Assembly (NCBI GenBank): GCA_031002005.1
Contig: JARYHS010013630.1
Span: 28,301,112-28,365,111, forward strand
Length of the DNA: 64,000 bases
Source: Vandiemenella viatica
Lineage: Eukaryota > Arthropoda > Insecta > Orthoptera > Morabidae
Direction of reading: 5' to 3'
This document shows, piece after piece, positions 33,001-38,699 of the stretch; positions within the stretch are counted from its first letter, which is position 1, and the number at the start of each line of letters is the position of its first letter. The notes beneath the pieces were generated by a model. The model saw nothing but the letters and a program-made list of their open reading frames with translations, was not told the DNA's origin and made no database searches. The position numbers and the translations under genes are program-made.

Positions 33001-35339
33001 GGAAACTTGTGGCGCTCACAAGTTTCCAGCTCGGGCACCGCGGGCCGCGGGTTCACCAAACCCGTACCTGGCACTTGCGTACCAGGCCCCTGCGGGGGTG
33101 TTTCCTGTCTTTAATTCCTTTACAAATAATAATAATCAGAAAACACTGTGTAACTTTCCACATTCATAACATACCCTACCAGTTATTCATTAGAATCTTG
33201 CCTGTTTCTGATATTAAACAACCAGTTTTCACATAAAGATCCAAAATATCCTGTGACTGCTAATGACAGTGTAAGTCCTCTCTCTCAAAAAAACATTTTT
33301 ATGTGCCGTAGTTAATCAAACAGACTCAAAATGTTCCCAGGTAAAATGAAGCCTCAAGTTGACTCCATGTTAATATGTCGAAACCTGCAAAAATTGTCCT
33401 ATCATTCTGAAATTTGGTACACACATTCCCTAGGCGATAATATTTGATTAAACATAACATAACATAAGCTTCGAATATGTGGAAATAAATTAAAATCACA
33501 CAAAATGTGGGTAGGTGTATACATGTTATTATGAAATAAATGCACGTTAATAGCTGTTGATATTTGTTTCACATGGTTTTAAGTCTTCAATGTTGGATAA
33601 AAACTGCTTTTCACATTAAATTGCAGATACTTAATACGTAGAAAATCAGTAACATTTACAATTTCTCTGTGTGTAGTTGTCATTTTGATTTCAAAGCTAA
33701 GATATATTGCATGGTTGTCTACCTTCCAGGGTAAAGCATGACGTCTTTCATAACCAATATTTCATACAGAGCATTCAAGTTGGTTTAATTTTTACATAAT
33801 AGCAGTTGTGGTTAGGTTTAAATGCAGCCTGCACAAAGAATTAATAGTAAGAAACACGCAGAATAAATATCAACAGCTATTAACGTGCACTTATTGCGTA
33901 ATAACTTGTATGCACCCTACCAACATTTTAAGTGATTTTAATTTATTTCCACATATTCAAAGCTTATGTTATACACTTTAATCAAATATTATCACCTAGG
34001 TAATGTGTGTACCAAATTTCAGACCGATAGAACAATTTTTGTAGGTTCCAACGTATTAACGTGTTACCCTCAAGTTAAACCATATTTATATTCACTTATA
34101 TTTAAGCAACTAAGTGCTATAATATTAGTAATGTTTACACAAGTGTAGAGAATTATTTACACTGTTATTTTAATTTTTCCACTTTATCAACACACCCATC
34201 AGAATAACAACATAATATTTTCTAAATGTTGATCTATGTCAGTGAAGCTTCGAGTTTCTGGTTGTTTCTGTGTAAAGGTAAAACAAATTTGGTAGAGTCA
34301 CAATTGTACAATGTCACCTTCAACCTAACAGGCCCTTTTTTATGTTGTACCTGTAATATCAGTTAACATTCTGCTCAAGGGTGTATTACAATTTACCCAC
34401 AATCTCTGCCTAAAATTGTTGCTGTTAAATCAAAACATTTACTACATAAACTGCAAAGCATTGAATATCATTTCTTGCGACACCTGACTTCACAATGAGG
34501 GGGATATCATATGCTTGTAAATAGTTAAAACGTCTAGCGGTCACAATGAAACAACTGTCAATACCATTGATACTTTCTTCACTGGAAACTAACGAAGAAA
34601 AACCTTGGTTTAATTCTAGATGGGGATACCGCTACAATCTCTTACCGCCTCGTGTAATAAACACACAGATCATATGGTATTGTGACATATGGTCCAGGCT
34701 GCATTACAACATAAACTCAAATGATTATTGATAAAATCATATTTTATAAATATGCGTTTCAGTCGTGATGCAGCCTGGACCAAAGTGAAACACGCGATAT
34801 TGCAGATAACCAATTTTCATATCATATCTGTCGCTGTTTCTGTGTTGGTAAGCACAGACTGAATATGTCACAATAACAATATATATACCATGTGATCTGT
34901 GTGTTAACTATGCGAGGTGGTAAGAGATTGTAGCGGTATCCCCATCTAGAATTAAACCAAAACTTCGTTAATTCAATATCACCTTCAACTAAACCTTACC
35001 TCATGTATTGCGGTGGTATCTTAAGCTCTAGAGAACCCATATTTGCTGTCGCTATTAATTTTACTAAATTAAACCAACCTGCTGCTGCTATGAGTTGTTT
35101 GTCAGGGCTTATGTCTAAGGCGTTGACTTGCTGAAGCCAAGTTAAAGAAAAAATTAACAGAAATGAATCGATTTTATATGGTTCTCAAATGTAAAAACTA
35201 TAGTCAAGGATACAGAATCGGTGTGTTGGGCTGTACGTTGACAGATTCCTGTATGTGCCTGCCAAAGCTTAATAGTGTGGTCGTAACCACCAGTAGCCAA
35301 TATAACCTGTTCACTGTTGACCTGCCCATCATTTGTCAT
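1769..35339 (-). CDS. Lst8: Lst8 (mLST8/GbetaL), WD40 subunit of TOR complexes, 3' end missing
   Basis: This is a WD40 beta-propeller protein. The family binds the TOR kinase domain as a core subunit of TORC1 and TORC2, in the cytosol and on lysosomal membranes. Coding exons are 35339-35214, 35130-35079, 23452-23290, 7087-6937, 5248-5046 and 1911-1769. Spliced, they give 279 codons without a stop, and every junction is in phase. Recognisable segments in order are [79 protein letters not shown] and [14 protein letters not shown], matching the known family along its length. The family is about 320-330 residues, so some 45 C-terminal residues are missing; the last donor (GTAAGT) at 1768 shows that another exon follows beyond the window. 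Introns are 83 bp, 11.6 kb, 16.2 kb, 1.7 kb and 3.1 kb, mostly filled by transposons. The reading frame looks fully functional. Confidence 0.96.
2315..2660 (+). mobile_element. CR1/L2-like LINE fragment, plus strand
   Basis: Decayed 3' RT piece of the LINE family that recurs through this window. It reads [14 protein letters not shown], then after a short interruption near 2410-2500 continues with sequence like the 'MIKELxWxSLQDRRRxRRVxGVYxAY' segment. It sits in Lst8 intron 5 in the antisense direction to the gene. Stops and indels rule out function. The next stretch, 2661-4029, is AT-rich intron with nothing I recognise. Confidence 0.7.
4030..4700 (+). pseudogene. hAT-type transposase remnant
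   Basis: An open stretch of about 115 codons ends at 4387 and reads [20 protein letters not shown], then [17 protein letters not shown] and [16 protein letters not shown]. This is the pattern of the C-terminal half of hAT-superfamily transposases of the type found in CGG-binding-protein-like elements (P.PP.PV.TRWGTWL...YY.E). After a stop the homology goes on in broken frames ([16 protein letters not shown] near 4505-4550), which matches the hAT dimerisation block 'FKYAPITSxDVERSFS'. The N-terminal half and both ends were not found. It is a dead copy in intron 5. Confidence 0.6.
4785..4852. repeat. Short tandem repeat, unit about 22 bp
   Basis: Three copies of a unit built on 'catttttcatgcatatt' directly 3' of the hAT remnant. 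Sub-terminal AT-rich repeats of this kind are common near hAT ends, so it may mark the element's 3' side. The rest of the introns here (4853-5045 and 5249-6936) shows only AT-rich sequence with no feature I can name. Confidence 0.6.
5046..5248 (-). CDS. Lst8: Lst8 coding exon 5
   Basis: A 203-nt exon, [18 protein letters not shown] ... [13 protein letters not shown] plus two bases of the next Thr codon. The acceptor is CTTTTATTCAG and the donor is GTATGT. It encodes the fourth and fifth blades. Confidence 0.96.
6937..7087 (-). CDS. Lst8: Lst8 coding exon 4
   Basis: A 151-nt exon, [12 protein letters not shown] ... [10 protein letters not shown], the most strongly conserved stretch of the family. 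The acceptor is TTTCACTTTTAG and the donor is GTAAGG. It encodes the third blade and the run into the fourth. Confidence 0.96.
7854..8094 (-). mobile_element. tRNA-derived SINE, copy a
   Basis: On the minus strand it has a degenerate tRNA-like head with a B box near 8028-8040 ('tttgaattcccgcc'), a body shared with the copies at 18.68 kb and 30.03 kb ('ggcaaatgctgggatcc'), and a 3' tail ending in a long A run (T run at 7856-7870 on plus). Imperfect flanks 'ctgacagc' and 'ctggcagc' may be an old target duplication. It lies in Lst8 intron 3. Bases 7088-7853 before it hold no recognisable feature. Confidence 0.8.
8161..8370 (+). pseudogene. Possible Tc1-type transposase DNA-binding fragment
   Basis: A 69-codon open frame with a helix-turn-helix-like pattern: [20 protein letters not shown], then [20 protein letters not shown]. 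The spacing resembles the N-terminal HTH of Tc1 transposases, but no catalytic part and no inverted ends were found. It could also be chance. It is reported mainly because it is the only open frame in this stretch. Confidence 0.3.
8632..8700 (-). mobile_element. LINE 3'-end scrap
   Basis: Short antisense piece opening 'tttaatttaattccaatgg' and continuing like the 3' UTR of the CR1/L2-like LINE copies at 8.8, 25.6 and 42.7 kb. No coding part remains. Confidence 0.6.
8800..10940 (-). mobile_element. CR1/L2-like LINE copy A, 5'-truncated, inactive
   Basis: A non-LTR retrotransposon encoding endonuclease plus reverse transcriptase, reading right to left. About 10930-10400 is endonuclease ([31 protein letters not shown], and the [10 protein letters not shown] motif near 10520). 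About 10390-9290 is RT ([46 protein letters not shown] near 9700). About 9290-8990 is the C-terminal part ([15 protein letters not shown]). The frame is broken at least four times. The 3' end is an (AATTA)-type tail with no poly-A. There is no RNase H domain. The left half of the endonuclease is missing, as usual for 5'-truncated insertions. It lies in intron 3 in the same direction as Lst8. Confidence 0.9.
11180..12251. repeat. Dimeric-repeat element, copy 1 (six units of about 180 bp)
   Basis: Tandem units alternate between two types: one with 'cagccaaaactatctagc' and 'ttggccgaatttcggtaac', the other with 'ctgccacaactacatagc' and 'gttagatgtcggtagctat'. Unit starts are near 11200, 11388, 11566, 11736, 11915 and 12107, so the higher-order period is about 350-366 bp. 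First and last units are variants also found as the first and last units of the array at 52.85-54.28 kb, and both arrays end in the same unique block ('gtcaatccaaa.tctttacaaac'). Short open frames on the minus strand are interrupted and not convincing as genes. Confidence 0.85.
12252..13091. other. Intron 3 stretch with no recognised feature
   Basis: About 840 bp of AT-rich sequence between the dimeric-repeat element and the mariner. No ORF with recognisable homology, no inverted repeat and no tRNA-like box was seen. Confidence 0.6.
13092..14329 (-). mobile_element. mariner element 1 with TA duplication
   Basis: A complete DD34D mariner of 1,238 bp. TA at 13090-13091 and at 14330-14331 is the target duplication. 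The terminal inverted repeats run about 38 bp (outer end 'caaggtgctacccaaaatat' on the left; 'cgaggtactccccaaaatat' read inward from the right, with a few mismatches). It sits in Lst8 intron 3. It is immobile because its transposase is broken, but its ends are still well preserved. Confidence 0.92.
13230..14155 (-). pseudogene. mariner transposase, frameshifted
   Basis: DDE transposase that would cut and paste the surrounding element. The N-terminal HTH region is open from M at 14155 ([20 protein letters not shown], then TIEWLKHL). After frameshifts, the three catalytic acidic residues are still visible in context: VITGDDSW near 13720, [12 protein letters not shown] near 13470, and [15 protein letters not shown] near 13380-13340, which fits DD34D spacing. 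Several frameshifts and stops separate the blocks. Confidence 0.85.
14332..14996. other. Intron 3 stretch with no recognised feature
   Basis: AT-rich DNA between the mariner and the fold-back element. Nothing coding or repetitive was recognised. Confidence 0.55.
14997..17065. mobile_element. Long fold-back element with imperfect inverted arms
   Basis: The outer arms pair 14997-15300 with about 16760-17065; landmarks are 'aaaacgctc' and 'gagcgtttt' at the ends, 'gtgacgtcaca' inside both, and 'taaaagcctacagcggaaaa' opposite its complement near 16870. A second pair of arms, about 16070-16290 and 16590-16755, appears to continue the same palindrome, with about 750 bp inserted in the left arm (about 15310-16060, which includes a SINE head). 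Both inner arms contain a tRNA B-box-like string ('cgttcgaacc' near 16190; 'ggatcgaacc' near 16645). No transposase was seen. The family is unknown. Confidence 0.7.
15893..15952 (-). mobile_element. SINE head fragment, copy d
   Basis: About 60 bp matching only the tRNA-like 5' part of the SINE family at 30.03 kb ('gatgcgaggccagagcc', 'accgctcactcaccacgct'). It lies within the sequence that interrupts the left arm of the fold-back element. Confidence 0.6.
17232..17262 (-). ncRNA. Hammerhead-like ribozyme core in Penelope 3' region
   Basis: On the minus strand: CTGAAGA, then GGCC - 10-nt loop - GGCC, then GAAAC. This is the conserved catalytic core (CUGANGA, helix II, GAAA) known from Penelope-like elements. 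The plus-strand arm has a mutated copy at 18223-18253 (helix II weakened; AAAAC in place of GAAAC). A convincing helix I was not seen, so activity is doubtful. Confidence 0.4.
17611..17859 (+). pseudogene. GIY-YIG endonuclease C-terminal fragment of Penelope-like element
   Basis: Reads [20 protein letters not shown], then [20 protein letters not shown] and REALEIKK. This is the C-terminal GIY-YIG nuclease domain that Penelope-like retroelements use to nick their target. The catalytic Arg (in GRTVKERL) and the downstream HxxxxxH-like block are visible. The frame starts inside the domain and runs into the duplicated sequence. The same domain is encoded on the minus strand at 17670-17317. Confidence 0.85.
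18680..18912 (-). mobile_element. tRNA-derived SINE, copy b
   Basis: Same family as copies a and c. The B box reads 'gggttcaaatccccg' on the minus strand near 18845-18860, the body 'ggcaaatgctgggatgc' follows, and the 3' tail 'gtaaagccataagaaac' resembles the 3' tail of the I-type LINE at 26.995 kb. It is inserted in LINE copy H. Confidence 0.8.
19480..19600 (+). mobile_element. Second tRNA-like SINE fragment
   Basis: A-box 'tggtagctcagtgg' at 19487-19500 and B-box 'agttcaaatcc' at 19540-19550, spaced as in a tRNA gene, followed by about 50 bp of unrelated tail. The tRNA cloverleaf is degenerate, so this is a SINE-type pol III unit and not a tRNA gene. It fills the gap in LINE copy H. Confidence 0.55.
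20562..21820. mobile_element. TIR element sharing ends with the MITE at 34.6 kb
   Basis: Inverted ends of about 60 bp: left 'taactctagatcgtgatacc' and the reverse complement of the right 'aaactctagattgcaatacc', followed in both by 'accacttacc.cctc'. The ends are flanked by TA. The same terminal pattern is seen in the 377-bp MITE at 34,592-34,968. The interior has no transposase that I can recognise and holds a nested MITE at about 21,266-21,666. Confidence 0.7.
21266..21666. mobile_element. Nested MITE with TAA duplication and C-rich interior
   Basis: The left end 'gggaacatccataaacc' and the right end, whose reverse complement is 'gggagcgtccataaacc', are inverted with two mismatches. TAA precedes the left end and follows the right end. 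A 3-bp TAA/TTA duplication suggests the PIF/Harbinger superfamily. The interior has two C-runs near 21,317 and 21,370 and inverted 'agct' motifs. No ORF. Confidence 0.6.
21960..22745. mobile_element. CR1/L2-like LINE scraps in opposite orientations
   Basis: 21960-22075 (+) resembles the '[16 protein letters not shown]' block. 22077-22262 (-) is a 3' end starting 'ttaatttaattgcag'. 22270-22735 (+) runs from 'IQYLELDYD' like sequence to the 3' tail, including 'gtgtcaaggattggaac', a (TA)n run at about 22640-22666 and a (TAA)n tail at 22722-22742. All are highly decayed. The inverted join suggests rearrangement or two separate insertions. Confidence 0.6.
22746..23289. other. Intron 3 stretch with no recognised feature
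   Basis: Between the LINE scraps and Lst8 exon 3. AT-rich; no repeat or ORF recognised. Confidence 0.55.
23290..23452 (-). CDS. Lst8: Lst8 coding exon 3
   Basis: A 163-nt exon reading YQHIRMYDL ... [12 protein letters not shown], with split codons at both ends (G|GT and AG|A). The acceptor is TTCTCTTTTTATAG and the donor is GTAATC. It covers the second blade and the conserved 'TGGEDCxARIWDLR' signature of LST8 proteins. Confidence 0.95.
24079..24097 (-). CDS. Candidate alternative first exon of Lst8
   Basis: On the minus strand, ATG at 24097 reads MDYAHL plus one G, then a consensus donor GTAAGT at 24078. Spliced to the acceptor of exon 3 (23453) across about 626 bp it would read [16 protein letters not shown], in frame, replacing the first blade. 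The DNA upstream (about 24.6-25.3 kb) is non-repeat and richer in CpG than its surroundings. Against it: a TTTTGCTTCAG acceptor-like string just upstream could make this a cryptic 26-nt exon instead, and a propeller without blade one may not fold. Confidence 0.3.
24600..25300. promoter_or_regulatory. CpG-richer unique stretch, possible internal promoter
   Basis: Within otherwise AT-rich intron 2, this stretch has clusters of CpG ('gacccgcggtcgcgg', 'cccggccgcc') and no recognisable repeat. On the minus strand it lies upstream of the candidate first exon at 24,097. No TATA box or initiator can be assigned with confidence. The rest of 23,453-25,604 shows no repeat or ORF that I recognise. Confidence 0.25.
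25605..26627 (-). mobile_element. CR1/L2-like LINE copy B, 3' part only
   Basis: A 3' part of the family ending in an 'aatttaatttc' tail on the left. Right of 26,627 the similarity to the other copies stops within the segment after 'ttttgatactacattt'. The next 350 bp (26,628-26,980) on the minus strand include a possible coiled-coil run ([16 protein letters not shown]) and [19 protein letters not shown] sequence that could be the family's ORF1, so this may be an internally deleted copy and not just a truncated one. Confidence 0.85.
25789..26595 (-). CDS. Reverse transcriptase C-terminal part of LINE copy B (open)
   Basis: The longest undisturbed RT frame in the window, 268 codons. It opens at [13 protein letters not shown], keeps the catalytic FADD ([13 protein letters not shown]), and goes through [16 protein letters not shown] and [15 protein letters not shown] to the C-terminus. 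The first third of the RT and the endonuclease are missing, so it cannot be functional by itself. The reading frame starts with a Met inside the RT; this is not a true gene start. Confidence 0.85.
   Translation of the reverse strand: MGVPQGSVLGPLLFIILMHNCVDCLLSEIRLFADDIKLYKRIKTIEDCKQLQGDLDRISSWVGKHGMKINAKKSQLIRYTNKKQKVNYQYKVGKELLAEDLKCKYLGITFDNKLNWAGHIGQVVGKGFKVLHLLERVMRGCMGEVKELGYKTLARPLLEYGSVVWDPYFTYQIQELERVQRRAARFVSGNYRRMQSVTDMIKELKWDSLQDRRRMRRVMGVYRAYTGDEAWKDIAIGMKSSAWKGKDYHDHKAGTRFQATRVWEDSLF
27450..31276 (-). pseudogene. ORF2 (endonuclease, RT, RNase H) of the I-type LINE
   Basis: The polyprotein that nicks DNA and primes reverse transcription at the target. The endonuclease has all its signature motifs: [31 protein letters not shown] and GSDHFPIWL (31,220-30,650). 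The RT shows [18 protein letters not shown] and YVDDF (29,700-29,000), then [17 protein letters not shown]. The RNase H has [13 protein letters not shown] near 28,090, VYTAECYAM, and a degraded ADEAAKLA block near 27,840. A Cys/His-like C-terminal part follows (near 27,600). The reading frame changes at about 31,000 and 30,800 and repeatedly in the RT; a SINE splits it at 30,027-30,284. Confidence 0.88.
30027..30284 (-). mobile_element. tRNA-derived SINE, copy c, with 11-bp target duplication
   Basis: The cleanest SINE in the window. The direct repeat 'gcaccttagct' is at 30016-30026 and 30285-30295. On the minus strand: a tRNA-like head with A-box 'gtggtgtaacgg' and B-box 'ggttcgaattccc', a body with 'gaatgccgggatgcttcc', a LINE-like tail, and a poly-A of about 26 (T run on plus). 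It interrupts ORF2 of the I-type LINE, so it is younger than that LINE. Confidence 0.93.
31233..32566 (-). pseudogene. ORF1 nucleic-acid-binding protein of the I-type LINE
   Basis: Gag-like RNA-binding protein of the LINE. It starts at ATG 32566 ([20 protein letters not shown]), followed by the typical '[20 protein letters not shown]' and '[14 protein letters not shown]' blocks. A frameshift follows at about 32,120, after KSIKAG. Three zinc knuckles come next (32,090-31,925): [29 protein letters not shown] and [15 protein letters not shown]. The last part is low-complexity Pro/Thr/Ala-rich with a basic KKKKQ patch and an acidic tail. It overlaps the beginning of ORF2 slightly. At least two frameshifts. 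Confidence 0.88.
33109..33354. other. Intron 2 stretch with no recognised feature
   Basis: Flank of the I-type LINE on its 5' side. AT-rich with no recognisable repeat; contains the right-hand copy of the LINE target duplication at its edge. Confidence 0.5.
33355..34068. mobile_element. Palindromic MITE with arms of about 210 bp
   Basis: Left arm 33355-33560 and right arm 33860-34068 are inverted copies; landmarks are 'gaaatttggtacacacatt' near 33412 and its complement near 34005, and 'gcacgttaatagctgttgat' at 33542 and its complement near 33873. The loop is about 300 bp. No ORF. The target site is unclear. Confidence 0.8.
34592..34968. mobile_element. MITE with about 90-bp TIRs and TA duplication
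   Basis: TA at 34590-34591 and at 34969-34970. The inverted ends include 'tttaattctagatggggata' on both sides, then 'ccgctacaatctcttacc', almost identical. The centre holds a further inverted pair ('gtccaggctgcat' near 34693 and 'atgcagcctggac' near 34769). The first 40 bp resemble the ends of the 1.26-kb element at 20,562, which could be a longer relative. Confidence 0.85.
35079..35130 (-). CDS. Lst8: Lst8 coding exon 2
   Basis: A 52-nt exon encoding [17 protein letters not shown] plus one base of the next glycine codon. The acceptor is TTGGCTTCAG and the donor is GTTGGT, which is weak but correctly placed. It joins exon 1 (...TDS) across an 83-bp intron and exon 3 (GYQHI...) across 11.6 kb. 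This matches the known order of the first and second blades. Confidence 0.93.
35214..35339 (-). CDS. Lst8: Lst8 coding exon 1
   Basis: This exon has 42 codons from ATG at 35339 (context AGAAATGA) to the donor GTATCC at 35213. An in-frame TAG about 36 bp upstream, with no ATG between, fixes the start. It encodes the first propeller blade, including [16 protein letters not shown] and [10 protein letters not shown]. No TATA box or CpG-rich promoter is obvious just upstream, so a separate 5' untranslated exon further right is possible; a TTGATTTCAG acceptor-like site lies about 75 bp upstream. Confidence 0.95.
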
Positions 35340-35591
35340 TTCTTGTTTACAATTTTTGCAAAGCTTTTTTAACAACTAAATGACATCTGTGTGCTCAATA
35401 CTTTCTGAAATCAAGTAGCCTACATTTCCTGTTATGAACTGAAACAATCTATAACCCAACTTCCCCGCTGACAAGTGACACCCACCACATAATAAAATCA
35501 AAACACCAGAGATAACACTGAAGCTGTTCAAAGTGTTTCAAAAATAATCAAGATAACATATAACTTATACATATTGTCTCCGATATAAATG

Positions 35592-36540
35592 TATCTAGGG
35601 CCGGAATTACACTGTAAAAGTTCTTTGTCCAAGATCTTTTATAAAACATTATATCATATTTATTTATCAAATATATTTTATGATATTTTTTCAGTCCCAT
35701 TACACTATATAAAATTTTTCGTCATAGTTCTCTGAAATGAATCGAGTAAACTTATAAACTTTTGCAGACCCAGTTAGTGCAACTGTCACAATATGCATTT
35801 TATTGAAGATAAAGAAGAGAAGTAAACATATTTAGATTAGAACGTGGATTACGAGACATGATATGATAGGAGTTCATCAAAGGTTAGTGAAAGAGTTGCA
35901 ATGTGAGGACATGCCAAATTATAAAAATTATGGTTGATGCGTCCAATAAATTCTGACCACAATATTTTCATAAATTTCTACATCAGAATTATTTCCCATA
36001 TATACTATTGGGTGTTTATTTTTACGGTGTATATGCCATGGGTTGTACTCGATTGATGGTGACGGATCTACACCATTCTGCAATATAGCACACGCATTGG
36101 TCTGCACATTACTTCTGTTATTATTCCAGAAACCTGTCAAATATTAGTTTCCTAACACATTAATTTTCTCTTTTTACGTCTTCTACAGTACAGCCTTCTA
36201 TCATAACACTAATTAACTTTTCGTAACTGTTCACCTTTTTATTTCTGATGTTATAGTCTATATGTTTCTGAGTTTACAACATTTCCTTCTGTTCATACTC
36301 AGAAATAAAGATTTTCGTGGATTCGACAGTCATAACCAACTTTGGTAATGACCCTTACGAAATTTTCTTTGTTTACGTTTGCAGGTTGGTGAAATCTTTT
36401 ATAAAATGTAATGCCAACGTCTTACATTTTATAAAAGAAATCTTTTATAAAATATGCCCCATTACACTGTAAAATATTTTATAAAATATCTTTTACCAAA
36501 GATCTTCCACAAAGATCTTTTACAGTGTAATGCCGGCCTA
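35592..36540. mobile_element. TIR element (about 950 bp) with repeated TTTTATAAAA motifs
   Basis: Ends 'ggccggaattacactgtaaaa' type on the left (35,592) and its inverse on the right (ending 36,540), flanked by TA. Near both ends the motif 'cttttataaaa' recurs, once on the left (35,633) and five or more times on the right (36,388-36,490). 'ccattacactgtaaaa' near 36,465 is an internal copy of the end. Open frames inside are short and not recognised. The end pattern recalls PIF/Harbinger-type MITEs, without proof. Confidence 0.65.
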
Positions 36541-37173
36541 TGGTTCTATTTAAATCATATGTAGATGTTTGTTAGGCAATGATTTTTATTTAAAAAAAAT
36601 TTTTGTCTTTTGTTTATCTATCGTCGTTTTCCATAGTAAGCTTGGACTTCTGTTCCCACATATGTGGTAATTCATTACACTATTTTGTATTCAATTGTTT
36701 ATGTTCTAGTCTATGTTTTCTTTAATTTAATTTTAACTGAAATGGAAATAACGCCAAACACACCCATTCATCCTTTTCATGTACCCGCCTACTTTTGTCC
36801 TATGCAAATTTCAACTTTAAATTCTTTCAGCATTTTTGGTAACTTATTCATAATTTCTCTTTGTACCTTTTTCTGGCACCTTTACTTATGAAACAAAATC
36901 TTCCCAAACCATGTGCATGAAATCGAGTGCTAGTTTGTGGCCATGGTAATCTTTTCCCTACCAAGCACTACCTTTAATTCTTATACCATCACCTTTCCAC
37001 GCCTCATTACGAATATAAGTCTTGTACACTCCAATGACTCTCCTCACCTTGCTCCTGTCTTCCAAATCCCATTCCAGCTTTTTTATCATATAATTTACAG
37101 ATTTTTGTTTTTGTTTTTGTTTTGTGGTAATTTCCAGAGACAACACGTTTTTGCACTCCCTCCAACTCCTGTA

Positions 37174-37951
37174 CGAGGCCTAGCCCAAAAGTATTCGACA
37201 TTCCTCCATATCATCGCTCGTGACAACAGGGTATTTTACCATATGTGCTGTATGCCGGGTATGAGTGTCAGCAGCGACGAATCACGAATGCCCTAGATGC
37301 CGCAGTTGTCGCCGGAACATCTTAGTTCACGTGGAACGTGCCAGTTTTAAATACTGTTTTATATGTCCGTCTCAATTTGTTATTATAAAAAATGACGGAA
37401 AGTTCGGAGCAACGAATTTGCATTAAATTTTGCTTTAAACTCGAAAAGAGTAGTGTGAAGTCCATCGAAATGATGAAGACGGCATTTGCGGACGAATACA
37501 CAAATAGAAGAGCGGTATAAGCTGTTCAAAGATGGTCGTTTATCTTTTGATAGTGACCCAAATTCTGGGCGGCCTTCTACCACAAAAACACTGGATAATA
37601 TGGAACGTGTGAGGCTTGCGATCAACGAACATCGTCGATTAACTACGCGATAATTAGAATGTGATCTTGGAATACCGAAACTAGTGTTTGGAAGATTTTA
37701 ACTGAAAATTTGCAAATGATTCGCGTGTGTACGAAATTCATTCCAAAACTACTAACGCTGGAGTGGGAAAACCTTCGCCTTGAAATCGCTCAAGACTATC
37801 TGGAAATGGTCAATAATGATGAAAATCTGCTTAAAAAGATTATAACTGGTGATGATCCCGAAACAAACGTCAGTCTTCACAGTGGATGCTGTCGTCGGAG
37901 CTATGACAGAAAAATGAGCGCCAAAGTCGGAGCAATGTCATGTTGTTGCTG

Positions 37952-37982
<31 letters not shown>

Positions 37983-38459
37983 GAGGGTGTTGTGCACCAC
38001 GATCAACAAAGAATATTATCTTGTAGTAATGAAAAGATTACTTCACGCAATTAGAAGAAAACGGCATCAGCTTTGGTAGAGCGGTGACTGGCTTCTTCAT
38101 CACGATAATCCACCTGCGCATGCATCGAACCTCGTGCAGTAATATCTGATAAAGCACAAAGTCGTACAGCTTCGTCATCCTCCGTACAGTGCTGATGTAG
38201 CTCCCTGCGACTTTTGGCAGTTCCCAAGATTAAAAAGTCCGTTCAAAGGACATCGATTAGACGACAAGGAAACACTCGGAACTAATACGACGAACGCTCT
38301 AAAGGCGATACCAAAAAATAAGTTCCAGGGCTGCTTCCAAGAGTGGAAAGGCCGTTGGGAGCGTATTCTTCAATCAAATGGGTACTGCTTCGAAGGAGAC
38401 GCAAATAACAGCAGTGGAGAAATGTGGAGGAAGATCGGATATTTTTGGGATAGACCTCA
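37174..38459 (+). mobile_element. mariner element 2, inserted in LINE copy D
   Basis: A complete 1,286-bp DD34D mariner. TA at 37172-37173 and 38460-38461 is the target duplication, inside the LINE sequence. The TIRs run about 30 bp (left 'cgaggcctagcccaaaagta', right inverted 'tgaggtctatcccaaaaata'). Confidence 0.92.
37392..38455 (+). pseudogene. mariner transposase 2, frameshifted
   Basis: Starts [20 protein letters not shown] at 37392. The catalytic blocks are IITGDDPET near 37,850, HHDNPPAHASNLV near 38,100 and VAPCDFWQFPRLKSPF near 38,205-38,245. A stop occurs after TNRRAV near 37,515, several frameshifts follow, and a (TA)n run sits at 37,957-37,982. The protein is close in type to mariner 1 (both have [12 protein letters not shown]). 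Confidence 0.88.
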
Positions 38460-38699
38460 TATTTGATATAGAAAATGTGGGTTCCATACCACACCACCAT
38501 ATTCAAGTAACAGTATAGCCAAAGTTTTGCACCCCAATTCCTTTACTTCTCTGGTACATACCCTCATCAGTCTCTCCAGTAAGTGTAGGATTTTGCAACC
38601 TTTTCCAACTACCTCTTGTTGCACAACTGTCGATTTATTTGTCGTATAATCTTTACTGTTAAAATAAAAAATCTAATCTTTTCCATTTTCAACGGGTTC

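Larger units (their letters stand above)
26995..33097 (-). mobile_element. Full-length I-type LINE with 11-bp target duplication
   Basis: A complete non-LTR retrotransposon of about 5.8 kb, plus a nested SINE. The duplication 'gtgtttcctgt' is at 26984-26994 and 33098-33108. In minus-strand order: a GC-rich 5' UTR (about 33,097-32,570), ORF1 with zinc knuckles (32,566-31,233), ORF2 with endonuclease, RT and RNase H (about 31,276-27,450), and a 3' end with a hairpin (AGGGCGCT at 27016-27023 against AGCGCCCT at 27042-27049) and a (CAA)-type tail. RNase H places it in the I group. Multiple frameshifts make it inactive. Confidence 0.9.

Noticed and set aside
27000..33100. CRISPR, operon or prokaryotic-type system
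   Set aside because: Introns, SINEs, LINEs with target duplications and mariners show that this is eukaryotic DNA; no spaced direct-repeat array or operon structure is present.
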